A DNA stretch of 64,000 nt from Streptomyces nymphaeiformis. GTDB taxonomy: Bacteria; Actinomycetota; Actinomycetes; Streptomycetales; Streptomycetaceae. Positions within the stretch are counted from its first letter, which is position 1, and each line of letters starts with the position of its first letter. The position numbers and the translations under genes were made by a program. This document shows, piece after piece, positions 24,423 to 31,998 of this stretch. The notes below the pieces were generated by a model. That model worked only from the letters and a program-made list of their open reading frames with translations, searched no databases and was not told the origin of the DNA. The DNA is taken from NCBI RefSeq assembly GCF_014203895.1, contig NZ_JACHJY010000007.1, positions 372,001-436,000 of the forward strand. The letters are read 5' to 3'.

Positions 24423-24524
24423 CGCCGGCCCCTTCTCGCGCCGCTCGCGCGCTCCTCCTCCCCTTCTTCCTCACCTCCGCCCGGGCCCGCTCAGCCTGCG
24501 CACGCAAGGAGCCCCGCTACAGCC

Positions 24525-24839
24525 ATGCCTCTCCCTCTCGCAGACCACGTCCTCCAGCTCGCCTTCGACCCCGGGATCTCGCCCAAGGGCGGCGGCCTGC
24601 CTGGCCTCGCCGTGCTGAAGAACGTCGTCAACTCGATCAACATGTTCGGGATCATCGCCGTCGTCGGCGCTCTCGCCGTCTCGCTCGGCGTGTGGGCCTG
24701 GGGCCACCACACCGGTGGCCACCAGGCCGAGGCCAACGGCAAGAAGGGCGCGGTCGTTGCGGCCGGCGCCGCCCTCGGCCTCGGCGCCGCCAACGGCATC
24801 GTGAGCTTCTTCTCGGCCCTCGGGTCGCAGGTCCAGTGA
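24525..24839 (+). CDS. DUF6112 family membrane protein, VirB2-like (104 aa)
   Basis: A 104-residue protein with two hydrophobic segments: NMFGIIAVVGALAVSLGVW at about 39-57 and VVAAGAALGLGAANGIVSFF at about 76-95. A short loop between them holds HHTGGHQAEANGKKG. Size and topology match the DUF6112 family and resemble VirB2/TrbC pilin subunits. It is the second gene of the transfer block, coupled to the next gene by a TGATG overlap. Confidence 0.8.
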   Translation: MPLPLADHVLQLAFDPGISPKGGGLPGLAVLKNVVNSINMFGIIAVVGALAVSLGVWAWGHHTGGHQAEANGKKGAVVAAGAALGLGAANGIVSFFSALGSQVQ

Positions 24840-25531
24840 TGCAGAAACGATCCCCCTCCCTTTCGCTGTCCTCGTACGGCGCCGACTGGTCCGCCAACCG
24901 GCGCATCGCGATCGTCGCGTCCGTCGTCGCCGTCCTGCTGGCTGTCGCCACGGTCGTCGCCTGGCTGTCCGGCGGCAACAACGGCCAGCAGGCCCCGGAC
25001 ACCGCCGCTCCGGTCCCGGCGCCGAGCACGTCCTCCTCCGAGGCCGCCCCGAAGCCCGCGGCCGGATCCGGGTCCGTTCCCCATCCTCCGCGGATCGCCG
25101 AGCCGGTCGCCTACGCCAAGGCCGCGGCCCAGATACTGTGGTCCTACGACACCCGGACCACCAGCCGCGACCACCAACTCGCCGGTATGCGGGCGTGGAT
25201 GACCAGCGAGGCCAAGTACGCAGACTGGGCCTCCGTCGTCGGGCAGGTGCCCGATCCGGTGCTGTGGTCGCGGATGGCCGACCAGGACCAGCACGCCACC
25301 GGAACGGCCCTCGAAGGCCACTACCCCGGAGCGTTCAAGCATGCCCTGGCCGAGGACCCCTCCGCGATCACGAAGGCGTACATCTACGTCGTCACCGTCA
25401 ACGGCAAGCAGCAGATCGCCTGGAAGAAGGGCGGCGCCGGGGCCGAGGAGCGCGCCGTGACCCTCGCCGTGCAGTGCCGCCCCAGCCACGACTGCTCTCT
25501 TGCCGCCATCGCTCCGAGCGTCACGCAGTGA
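24839..25531 (+). CDS. VirB8-like bitopic membrane protein of the transfer apparatus (230 aa)
   Basis: A short cytoplasmic N-terminus, one membrane segment at about residues 22-43 (IAIVASVVAVLLAVATVVAWL), a Pro/Ser/Ala linker and an external globular domain of about 150 residues (AKAAAQILWSYDTRTT ... AYIYVVTVNGKQQIAW). This topology is that of VirB8/TcpC-type assembly factors with NTF2-like domains. Sequence motifs alone do not prove it. ATG at 24839 overlaps the preceding stop. Two cysteines near the C-terminus (QCRPSHDC) could form a disulfide. Confidence 0.65.
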   Translation: MQKRSPSLSLSSYGADWSANRRIAIVASVVAVLLAVATVVAWLSGGNNGQQAPDTAAPVPAPSTSSSEAAPKPAAGSGSVPHPPRIAEPVAYAKAAAQILWSYDTRTTSRDHQLAGMRAWMTSEAKYADWASVVGQVPDPVLWSRMADQDQHATGTALEGHYPGAFKHALAEDPSAITKAYIYVVTVNGKQQIAWKKGGAGAEERAVTLAVQCRPSHDCSLAAIAPSVTQ

Positions 25532-25552
25532 CCCGCGCCTGAGACAAGAAAG

Positions 25553-25567
25553 GAGGAGTAACTCCTC
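25553..25567 (+). promoter_or_regulatory. hairpin overlapping the ribosome binding site of the TrbL-like gene
   Basis: GAGGAGT-A-ACTCCTC forms a 7-bp stem that contains the Shine-Dalgarno AGGAGG and ends directly before the GTG at 25568. The stem could lower initiation unless opened by translation of the upstream gene, which ends at 25531. Confidence 0.45.
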
Positions 25568-26947
25568 GTGGGTTTCTGTGACTTCCCCCTGGCAGACAAG
25601 CTGTGCGCCGTCGGCGACGCGGTGGACTTCGCCTCCAACCCCGGCAAGGCGATCGGCGACTGGATGGCGAAGTCGGCAGGCGAGCTGGCCGCCGCTGCCG
25701 CCGACCTGGCCGCCGAGGCCGTCGACACCACCACCAAGGTGGACCTGAACGCCGGATGGTTCCGCGACAACTACGAGACGCTGCTGCCGCTGGGCCTGGT
25801 CCTGCTGGTCGCGACGTTCTGCGCACAGCTGGTCCGGGCCGCCGTGCGCCGCGACGGACAAGCCCTCACCCAGGCATTCACCGGCACCATGGGCGGCGTC
25901 CTGTTCGCCTTCTGCGCCATCGCCTTCACCACGGTCGCCGTCGAAGTCGTCGACGCGATCTCCGACGGCCTGTTCAAGACCGCGCAGCTGGACATCGCCT
26001 CAGCCGTGCGCCGCATCGTGAAGGTCAACCAGATCGGCGCCCTCGCCGGACTGGGCTGGCTCGTACCGGTCGTCGCCGGCCTCGGTGCCGCGATCGGCGC
26101 GATCCTCTACTGGTGCGTCATGATGGTCCGCAAGGTGGGCATCCTGGTCATGGTCACCCTGGCGATCTTCGCATCCGCCGGAGGCGGCTGGGAGGTCGCT
26201 CGGCGCTGGCGTCGGGGCTGGATCGAGGCCACCGCCACCCTCGTGGTCAGCAAGCTGCTGATGACCGTGATCTTCGTGCTCGGCATCGCCGCCATGGGCC
26301 GGACGGAGGCCAAGGACGGTGTGGCCGCCCTCGCCGACGTCATGGCCGGCATCGTCATCATGGTTCTCGTACTGCTTTGCCCGTACGCCCTTTTCAAGTT
26401 CGTGCACTGGGCGGCCGAGGGCACCGACGGCGAGTCCATCCACCGGGCCGGCGGCGCCGGAGCCCAGATCGCCAAGGCCCATGCCGAGAAGGCCGCCCGG
26501 AAGGCCGCCGCAGCGGCGGCCACCGCCGGAACCGGCGGTGCGGCAGCCGGAGTGAGCGCCGCCCCGCAGGGCCCGTCCGCGGCTGGTGGCGGTGGCTTCC
26601 CCGGCGACATCGCCTCCCACCCGACCGGCGCAGGTGGAGAAGGCAAGGAAGGCTCGTCGAGCGGCGGAACGGGCGTCTCGCCCGGTGGTGATGCCATCAA
26701 GTCCGGTCTGGAGAAGGCCGTCCAGCCCGCACCGACGAGCGTGTCCGCCGACACCAGCGGCCAGGTGGGCGGCAGCCCGGGGCAGGGCGGTTCCGGAACG
26801 AACCCCGCGTCCGGCCAGGGCGGCGGATGGCAGTCCACTCCGCCGACCACGACCCCACCGCCGCAGGGCGCATCCCCGTCCTTCGGCTCACAGAACGCCA
26901 CGTCCGGCGGACCGGCCTCACCGCCGCCGCCTCCGGCCGGCCTCTGA
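25568..26947 (+). CDS. TrbL/VirB6-like polytopic membrane protein (459 aa)
   Basis: Five to seven hydrophobic segments lie between residues about 75 and 290 (LLPLGLVLLVATFCAQLV; GVLFAFCAIAFTTVAVEVV; LGWLVPVVAGLGAAIGAIL; VGILVMVTLAIFASAG; LLMTVIFVLGIAAMG; AGIVIMVLVLLCPYALF). A long Gly/Ala/Pro/Ser-rich cytoplasmic tail follows. This is the arrangement of VirB6/TrbL channel components. GTG at 25568, with AAAGGAGG inside a small hairpin. It is followed by the SCO6880 gene after about 80 bp. Annotated relatives are conjugal transfer proteins. Confidence 0.82.
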   Translation: MGFCDFPLADKLCAVGDAVDFASNPGKAIGDWMAKSAGELAAAAADLAAEAVDTTTKVDLNAGWFRDNYETLLPLGLVLLVATFCAQLVRAAVRRDGQALTQAFTGTMGGVLFAFCAIAFTTVAVEVVDAISDGLFKTAQLDIASAVRRIVKVNQIGALAGLGWLVPVVAGLGAAIGAILYWCVMMVRKVGILVMVTLAIFASAGGGWEVARRWRRGWIEATATLVVSKLLMTVIFVLGIAAMGRTEAKDGVAALADVMAGIVIMVLVLLCPYALFKFVHWAAEGTDGESIHRAGGAGAQIAKAHAEKAARKAAAAAATAGTGGAAAGVSAAPQGPSAAGGGGFPGDIASHPTGAGGEGKEGSSSGGTGVSPGGDAIKSGLEKAVQPAPTSVSADTSGQVGGSPGQGGSGTNPASGQGGGWQSTPPTTTPPPQGASPSFGSQNATSGGPASPPPPPAGL

Positions 26948-27028
26948 TCCCCTGCCCGACTACCGGGGGCGGGACGTGCACGCCACCTCCCGCCCCCGGG
27001 TTCCACCCGCGTCCCCAGGACCCGTCCC

Positions 27029-28501
27029 TTGACTGATCTCTCCGTCGCCCCGGTCACGGTGAAGTTCCCGCACCGGTCCCGCCGCGGCATCCTCCTCGGC
27101 CTCTCCCTGCCCCAACTGGTCCTCCTCTCCGCCACCCTGGCCCTGCTGCTGATGACGGTGGTCTCCACCGGGCTGCTCGGCGCCGTCACCCTGGCTCCCC
27201 TGTGGGCGGCCTCCGGTGCGCTCGTCGCGATCCGCCGGCACGGCCGCTCCCTCATCGACTGGATGCCGATCGTCGCTCGCCACGCGCACCGCCGCCGCAC
27301 CGGCCAGACTCTCTGGCTCGCCCGACCCGTCACCCGCCCCCGGCAGGACGGCGTCCTGCACCTGCCCGGCAGCGCCGCCTCCCTCAAGGTGGTCACCCCC
27401 GGCGACTCCGCCAACGGCGCCGCGGCCGTGCACGACCCCCACCAGCAGACGCTGACCGCCATCGCCCGCGTCAGCAGCCGGGCCTTCGCCCTCCTCGACC
27501 CCGCCACCCAGAATCACAACGTGACCAGCTGGGGACGCGCACTGGCGAGCATCGCCCGCAGCGGGCACATCGCCACCGTGCAGGTCCTGGAACGCACCGT
27601 CCCCGACAGCGGCGACACCCTCACCCGCCACTGGACCCAGAACGGGCAGCCCCAGGCCCCGGTCGCAGGCCAGATCTACTCCGAGCTGGTCGCCTCGGCC
27701 GGCCCCGCCGCAGCCCCGCACGAGACCTACCTCGCCATCTCCCTCGACCTCAAGGCCGCCAAGCGGCTCATCGCTCAGGCAGGCGGAGGCTTGCCCGGAG
27801 CGTTCACCGTCATGGAGCAGACCACCGCCTCCATCGCCCAGGCCGCCCGCACCGCCGGCCTCCAGGTCACCAGATGGCTCAGCTCGCGGGAGATCGCAGC
27901 CGTTATCCGCACCGCCTACGACCCGAAGGCCCTCGGCGCACGCCAGCAGTGGTCCGAGACGGGCCGCGCCGAGGCCGACCCGGCCGCCGCCGGGCCCGTC
28001 GTCCAGGTCGAGGAGTACGACCGCATCGCCACCGACAGCGCACGGCATGCGACGTACTGGGTGGAGAACTGGCCGCGCACCGAGATCGGGGCCGGATTCC
28101 TGCACGGGCTGATGTTCACGGCCGGCGTGCGGCGCAGCCTCTCCCTTATATACGTGCCGCAGGGGCTCGAGTCCGCGCTGCGGGACGTCCAGCGGAAGAA
28201 GGCCGCGATCATCGCCGACGCCAACGAACGAGCCCGCCGGGGACAGGTCGACAGCGAGGAAGACTCCGTCGAGTACGCCGACGTCAAAACCCGCGAACGC
28301 CAGCTCATCGCCGGTCACGCCGACGTGGCCCTCACGGGTCTGATCACCGTCACAGCCGAGACCGACGCCCTCCTGGACGCCGCCTGCGCGCAGATCGAAA
28401 CCCACGCCGTCACCTCGGGCGTCGACCTGCGCCGACTCAACTACCAGCAGCCGGACGCCTTCGCCCTCAGCGCGCTCCCGCTCGCCCGGACCGCCCTGTG
28501 A
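27029..28501 (+). CDS. SCO6880 family transfer protein (490 aa)
   Basis: Opens TDLSVAPVTVKFPHRSRRG, followed by two adjacent hydrophobic segments (residues about 22-65: PQLVLLSATLALLLMTVV, LGAVTLAPLWAASGALVA), then a large cytoplasmic domain of about 420 residues. Its size, topology and place directly before the VirB4-like ATPase match the actinobacterial SCO6880 family. That family is thought to supply the VirB3/VirB4 N-terminal region or a membrane platform. TTG at 27029 is the start. Function is inferred from context. Confidence 0.85.
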   Translation: MTDLSVAPVTVKFPHRSRRGILLGLSLPQLVLLSATLALLLMTVVSTGLLGAVTLAPLWAASGALVAIRRHGRSLIDWMPIVARHAHRRRTGQTLWLARPVTRPRQDGVLHLPGSAASLKVVTPGDSANGAAAVHDPHQQTLTAIARVSSRAFALLDPATQNHNVTSWGRALASIARSGHIATVQVLERTVPDSGDTLTRHWTQNGQPQAPVAGQIYSELVASAGPAAAPHETYLAISLDLKAAKRLIAQAGGGLPGAFTVMEQTTASIAQAARTAGLQVTRWLSSREIAAVIRTAYDPKALGARQQWSETGRAEADPAAAGPVVQVEEYDRIATDSARHATYWVENWPRTEIGAGFLHGLMFTAGVRRSLSLIYVPQGLESALRDVQRKKAAIIADANERARRGQVDSEEDSVEYADVKTRERQLIAGHADVALTGLITVTAETDALLDAACAQIETHAVTSGVDLRRLNYQQPDAFALSALPLARTAL

Positions 28502-28595
28502 CCCAGGCCCGCCCCGGTCCTGCTGGCCCCCTCCGATCGTCTGCGGCGGAACCTCCGTCGCCACCCCTGCCTTCCGGCAGGAAGGACCACCACCT

Positions 28596-29057
28596 TTGAT
28601 CTCCCCCGCCCACCCGGCCGACGCCCACCCCTATCTCCGCGCCGCGAACGCCGGAGTACGCCACCACACCCGCGCGCTGGCACCGTCGGACACTAGCCCG
28701 CCCCCGCCGGCGGACCGCCTGCACCTCGACGTGCTCCACGCCCACCTCACCACCGTGCACCAGCTCCTCGACCGGCTCGCCGAGACCACCCGGCCACCGC
28801 ACCCGGCAGCCGGCCGTCACCTGGCCACCGCTCACACCCACCTGTGGCAGGCCGCCAGCGAAGTCCACGCCGCCTTCCACCTGCTGCCCAGCAGCACGAC
28901 GGCGGGCACCGAGTCGAGCACGTGCCGTCCGGAACGGCTGCCCGAGGGACCGCCCGTGCTGACCATCTGCCAGCGCCACCTCGCCGCCGGCCACGTCGTC
29001 CGGCGCAAGACCACCCCCACCGACCTCCGCGCGCACACCACGGCCTGCGCGCGATGA
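28596..29057 (+). CDS. hypothetical protein of the transfer block (153 aa)
   Basis: A helix-rich protein with His/Leu-rich stretches (RLHLDVLHAHLTTVHQLL; GRHLATAHTHLWQAASEV) and a C-terminal Cys/His segment (LTICQRHLAAGHVVRRK ... AHTTACAR) that might bind metal. It is positioned between SCO6880 and the VirB4-like gene. Similar small genes at this site are known as DUF6238 in Streptomyces, but this name is from memory of context and is not certain. TTG at 28596 follows GGAAGGA. Confidence 0.6.
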   Translation: MISPAHPADAHPYLRAANAGVRHHTRALAPSDTSPPPPADRLHLDVLHAHLTTVHQLLDRLAETTRPPHPAAGRHLATAHTHLWQAASEVHAAFHLLPSSTTAGTESSTCRPERLPEGPPVLTICQRHLAAGHVVRRKTTPTDLRAHTTACAR

Positions 29058-29085
29058 GTACGACCCGCAGAAACGAGGGCCTCCG

Positions 29086-30600
29086 ATGAGTCACCGGCCC
29101 GCCCGCCGCGCCCGCCGCGCCTCCGCGTCTCCTCTGTTCACCCCCCACGGAACCGACCGGGCCAGCCGAAAGGCCGCTCGCCGACAGCTCGCCGAAGCCG
29201 CCGCCAAGGCCCGCGCGGAAGCCAGCGCCCACCAGGCCGAGACCACATCGGCCGACCACGAGACACCGGCCCCGCTCTACCCTCCGGGCGGACGCCCCGG
29301 CCCTGCCTCCGCCCGCCACAACCGACTCAGACTCCCCGCCCACCGCATGACCACCGCTGTGGCCGCCGGCGCGTATCCGTTCCTCGCCGAAGGCGGGCTC
29401 GGCACGGAAGGCATCTACATCGGGCGCGACGTCCACGCCGAGGCGTCGTTCGTCTTCGACCCGTTCGCGCTGTACGGCAAGGTCGAGGGCTTCACCAACC
29501 CGAACCTCCTCCTGGCCGGCGTCATCGGCCAGGGCAAGAGCGCGCTGGCCAAGTCCTTCGCGCTGCGTTCGATCGCCTTCGGATACCGCGTCTACGTCCC
29601 GTGTGACCCGAAGGGCGAGTGGACACCGGTGGCAGAAGCCCTCGGCGGACGGTCCGTGGCCCTCGGTCCCGGACTGCCCGGCCGTCTGAACCCGCTCGAC
29701 GCGGCCCCGCGCCCAGAGAGCGTCTCGGAGGCCGACTGGGTCGGCGAGATCCGCAAACGACGCCTGCTCCTGCTCGGCTCCCTCGCCCGGACCGTCCTGG
29801 GCCGGGACCTGATGCCCATGGAGCACACCGCCCTGGACATCGCCCTGGACGCCGTCGTCAGCCACGCTGCCGCCACCGCCCGCACCCCGCTCCTGGGTGA
29901 CGTCGCCGCGACCCTCAACGATCCCCGGGCACTCGACGAGGCCGCCGGGATCATGTCCGGGCAGCTCGGCGACGCCGCCCGCGACCTGGCACACGCGATG
30001 CGGCGCCTGGTTCACGGCGACCTCGCCGGCATGTTCGACGCCCCCTCCACCGTCGCCTTCGACCCGAACGCGCCGATGCTCACCATCGACCTCTCCCGGC
30101 TCGGCGGCTCCGGAGACGACACCGCGCTGGTGTTGGCGATGACCTGCGCCTCCGCCTGGATGGAGTCCGCCCTGTCCGATCCGTCCGGCGGGCGACGCTG
30201 GATCGTGTACGACGAGGCATGGCGCCTGATGCGCCACGTCGGCCTGCTGCAGCGGATGCAGGCCCAGTGGAAGCTCTCCCGCGGCCTCGGAATCGCCAAC
30301 CTCCTGGTGATCCACCGCCTGTCCGACCTGCTCACCGCCGGCGACGCCGGATCACAGGGCCGCGCGCTCGCCGAGGGCCTCCTTGCCGACTGCTCCACCC
30401 GCATCATCTACCGCCAGGAAAACGACCAGCTCCAGGCCGCAGCCTCCCTGCTCGGCCTCACCTCGGTCGAGATGGACGCCATCGCGCACCTGAACCGCGG
30501 GCGGGGCCTGTGGAAGGTCGCCGGACGATCCTTCATCGTTCAACATCTCTTGCACAGTCACGAGCTGGCGCTCTTCGACACCGACGCCCGAATGCACTGA
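29086..30600 (+). CDS. VirB4-like ATPase of the transfer apparatus (504 aa)
   Basis: Walker A GVIGQGKSAL at about residues 145-154, and Walker B with catalytic acid RWIVYDEAWRLM near 371-382. These are followed by ARG/Q-type segments (QMQAQWKLSRGLG, NLLVIHRLSDLL) and IIYRQENDQLQAAASLLGL, typical of VirB4/TraC-type secretion ATPases. The N-terminal 90 residues are basic and Ala-rich. The shorter length than full VirB4 (about 800 aa) fits a split in which SCO6880 provides the N-terminal part. ATG at 29086 follows a gap of 28 bp. It energises assembly or substrate movement at the membrane. Confidence 0.88.
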   Translation: MSHRPARRARRASASPLFTPHGTDRASRKAARRQLAEAAAKARAEASAHQAETTSADHETPAPLYPPGGRPGPASARHNRLRLPAHRMTTAVAAGAYPFLAEGGLGTEGIYIGRDVHAEASFVFDPFALYGKVEGFTNPNLLLAGVIGQGKSALAKSFALRSIAFGYRVYVPCDPKGEWTPVAEALGGRSVALGPGLPGRLNPLDAAPRPESVSEADWVGEIRKRRLLLLGSLARTVLGRDLMPMEHTALDIALDAVVSHAAATARTPLLGDVAATLNDPRALDEAAGIMSGQLGDAARDLAHAMRRLVHGDLAGMFDAPSTVAFDPNAPMLTIDLSRLGGSGDDTALVLAMTCASAWMESALSDPSGGRRWIVYDEAWRLMRHVGLLQRMQAQWKLSRGLGIANLLVIHRLSDLLTAGDAGSQGRALAEGLLADCSTRIIYRQENDQLQAAASLLGLTSVEMDAIAHLNRGRGLWKVAGRSFIVQHLLHSHELALFDTDARMH

Positions 30601-30714
30601 CCCTCCGCGCGTTCACGCCGGCCGACCAGCACTCACGCCCCTGGTCAGCTCATCCATCGTTCTCAGGTGCGCGGCTCAACGCCGCACGTCCGAAGACCTT
30701 TTCGGAGGCATCGC

Positions 30715-31203
30715 ATGCCCACTTCGGCAGTCCCCTCTGCCTCGGCCTCGCCCTGCTCCAGGCGCCAGACCGCCTCATGGGAGCACATCAAAATCGCCGG
30801 GCTCATCGCGCTCGGGTTGCTGGCCGCCTTCGACTTCCTGCCCAGGTTCAATGACCCCGCACTTCCCCCGCTTGTCTCCCTGTTGTTCCTGGCTGCCGTC
30901 GACGGGCTGATCGCCCTGACCGTCGCCGCCATCATCGGGCTGCGCTCCGTCCCGTTCGAAGGGGATGGCTTCTGGCCGCTGCTGGCCCCCGTCATCGCCG
31001 TGCGCGCCGTCGCGGTCCTCGTCTCCGGTGGCCTTGGGGTCCCGCAAGGCCCGGCAGCCATATGCCTGTCCGCTTGCGCGCCCCTCCTCCTCGTCGGTTC
31101 CGTAGCCCTGTACTTTCTCGTCACCAAGCACATCACGGGCTTCGCCGGCCATGGGGAACGCGACTTCAACCGGGACCCGACCCAGTGCGGTGACCACCGG
31201 TGA
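30715..31203 (+). CDS. small polytopic membrane protein (162 aa)
   Basis: Four predicted hydrophobic segments (IKIAGLIALGLLAAFDFL; PLVSLLFLAAVDGLIAL; FWPLLAPVIAVRAVAVLV; LLVGSVALYFLVT), resembling the small DUF2637-like proteins near Streptomyces plasmid transfer genes, though that name is not certain. ATG at 30715. Its stop overlaps the GTG of the next gene (GTGA). It ends the intact part of the transfer block before the transposon. Confidence 0.65.
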   Translation: MPTSAVPSASASPCSRRQTASWEHIKIAGLIALGLLAAFDFLPRFNDPALPPLVSLLFLAAVDGLIALTVAAIIGLRSVPFEGDGFWPLLAPVIAVRAVAVLVSGGLGVPQGPAAICLSACAPLLLVGSVALYFLVTKHITGFAGHGERDFNRDPTQCGDHR

Positions 31204-31492
31204 TACCTGGCTCCGAACCGCACAACGGCGATGCGGCACCTGACGCTCTCCACCGATGGGCCCGCCGGGACGCCGAACCCTTCCTGGCCGCGCACCCGCT
31301 CCCGGACGAGCCGTTGCCGCTCCCCGACCTGAATCCGTACCTCACGGCGCTGGCCGAGGCGGAGACACCCGCCGAGGTCAGCGCCGTTACCCACCAGCTC
31401 TTCGGAGCCACCGCACCCCTGCTCGATCACATCGCCAGCCACTTCGTGGCCCTCGCCCTCTGGGCCGGCCACGAGCACCGTCACACGCCTAA
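31200..31492 (+). pseudogene. 5' part of a gene split by the composite transposon
   Basis: GTG at 31200 overlaps the upstream stop. The frame encodes a helical protein up to HEHRHTP-Lys and is then broken at 31493 by the transposon end. Joining 31200-31492 to 35138-35342 removes the element and one copy of CTAA, and restores one open frame of 498 nt (165 aa) ending at 35342. Its helical second half resembles the C-terminal parts of the 43329 and 44803 proteins (ETPAEVSAVTHQLFG compared with TTDEVADALTEL). Function unknown; disrupted in this strain. Confidence 0.85.
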
Positions 31493-31990
31493 GACCGTGT
31501 CCTATGTGGTGAGGCGTCGCTGGCCTCGGTGTTGGGGCGGGGTACGTGGATTTGGATCGTTCCGGACGGGATGCGGTAGGTCATGGAACGGCTGTCCCTC
31601 CGCCGAGACTGCGGCTGCGGGGCAGTGAAACACAAGACACGCCTGAGACGGTGTTCGCCTCGATCATCTATGTCCTGGTCAGCGGGTGCACTTGGCGGGC
31701 TCTGCCACCCAGCTTTGGGATGTCGAAAGGTGACGGCTCACCGCCGGTTTCTGACCTGGTCACGAGCCGGCGTTTGAGAGGCGGCTGCACGTGGAGGTCC
31801 TAGACCGCCTCGACCACGCGGGCCTCCTCGGCCTCTCCCGCGCCATCCCCGTATCCGCCCGTGATCTCGCTAAGAAAGGGGGGCGAACTCACGGGTCCGC
31901 GCCCTGTGGACCGGGGGGCGCAGGGTCCAAGACGCACGTCCTGTCGGACGCGAAAGGGCTGCCGCTCCCGGTCGGCGTCTCGGCCGCCAG
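31493..31990 (+). pseudogene. left IS5-family transposase remnant
   Basis: Translations contain the IS5/DDE-type N-terminal signature PETVFASIIYVLVSGCTW, RALPPSFGMSKG and later KKGGELTGPRPVDRG, VLSDAKGLPL, split over two frames by frameshifts. The catalytic C-terminal half is missing and the sequence stops near 31990. The matching copy is on the opposite strand at 34650-35134. Confidence 0.8.
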
Positions 31991-31998
31991 GACATGGC

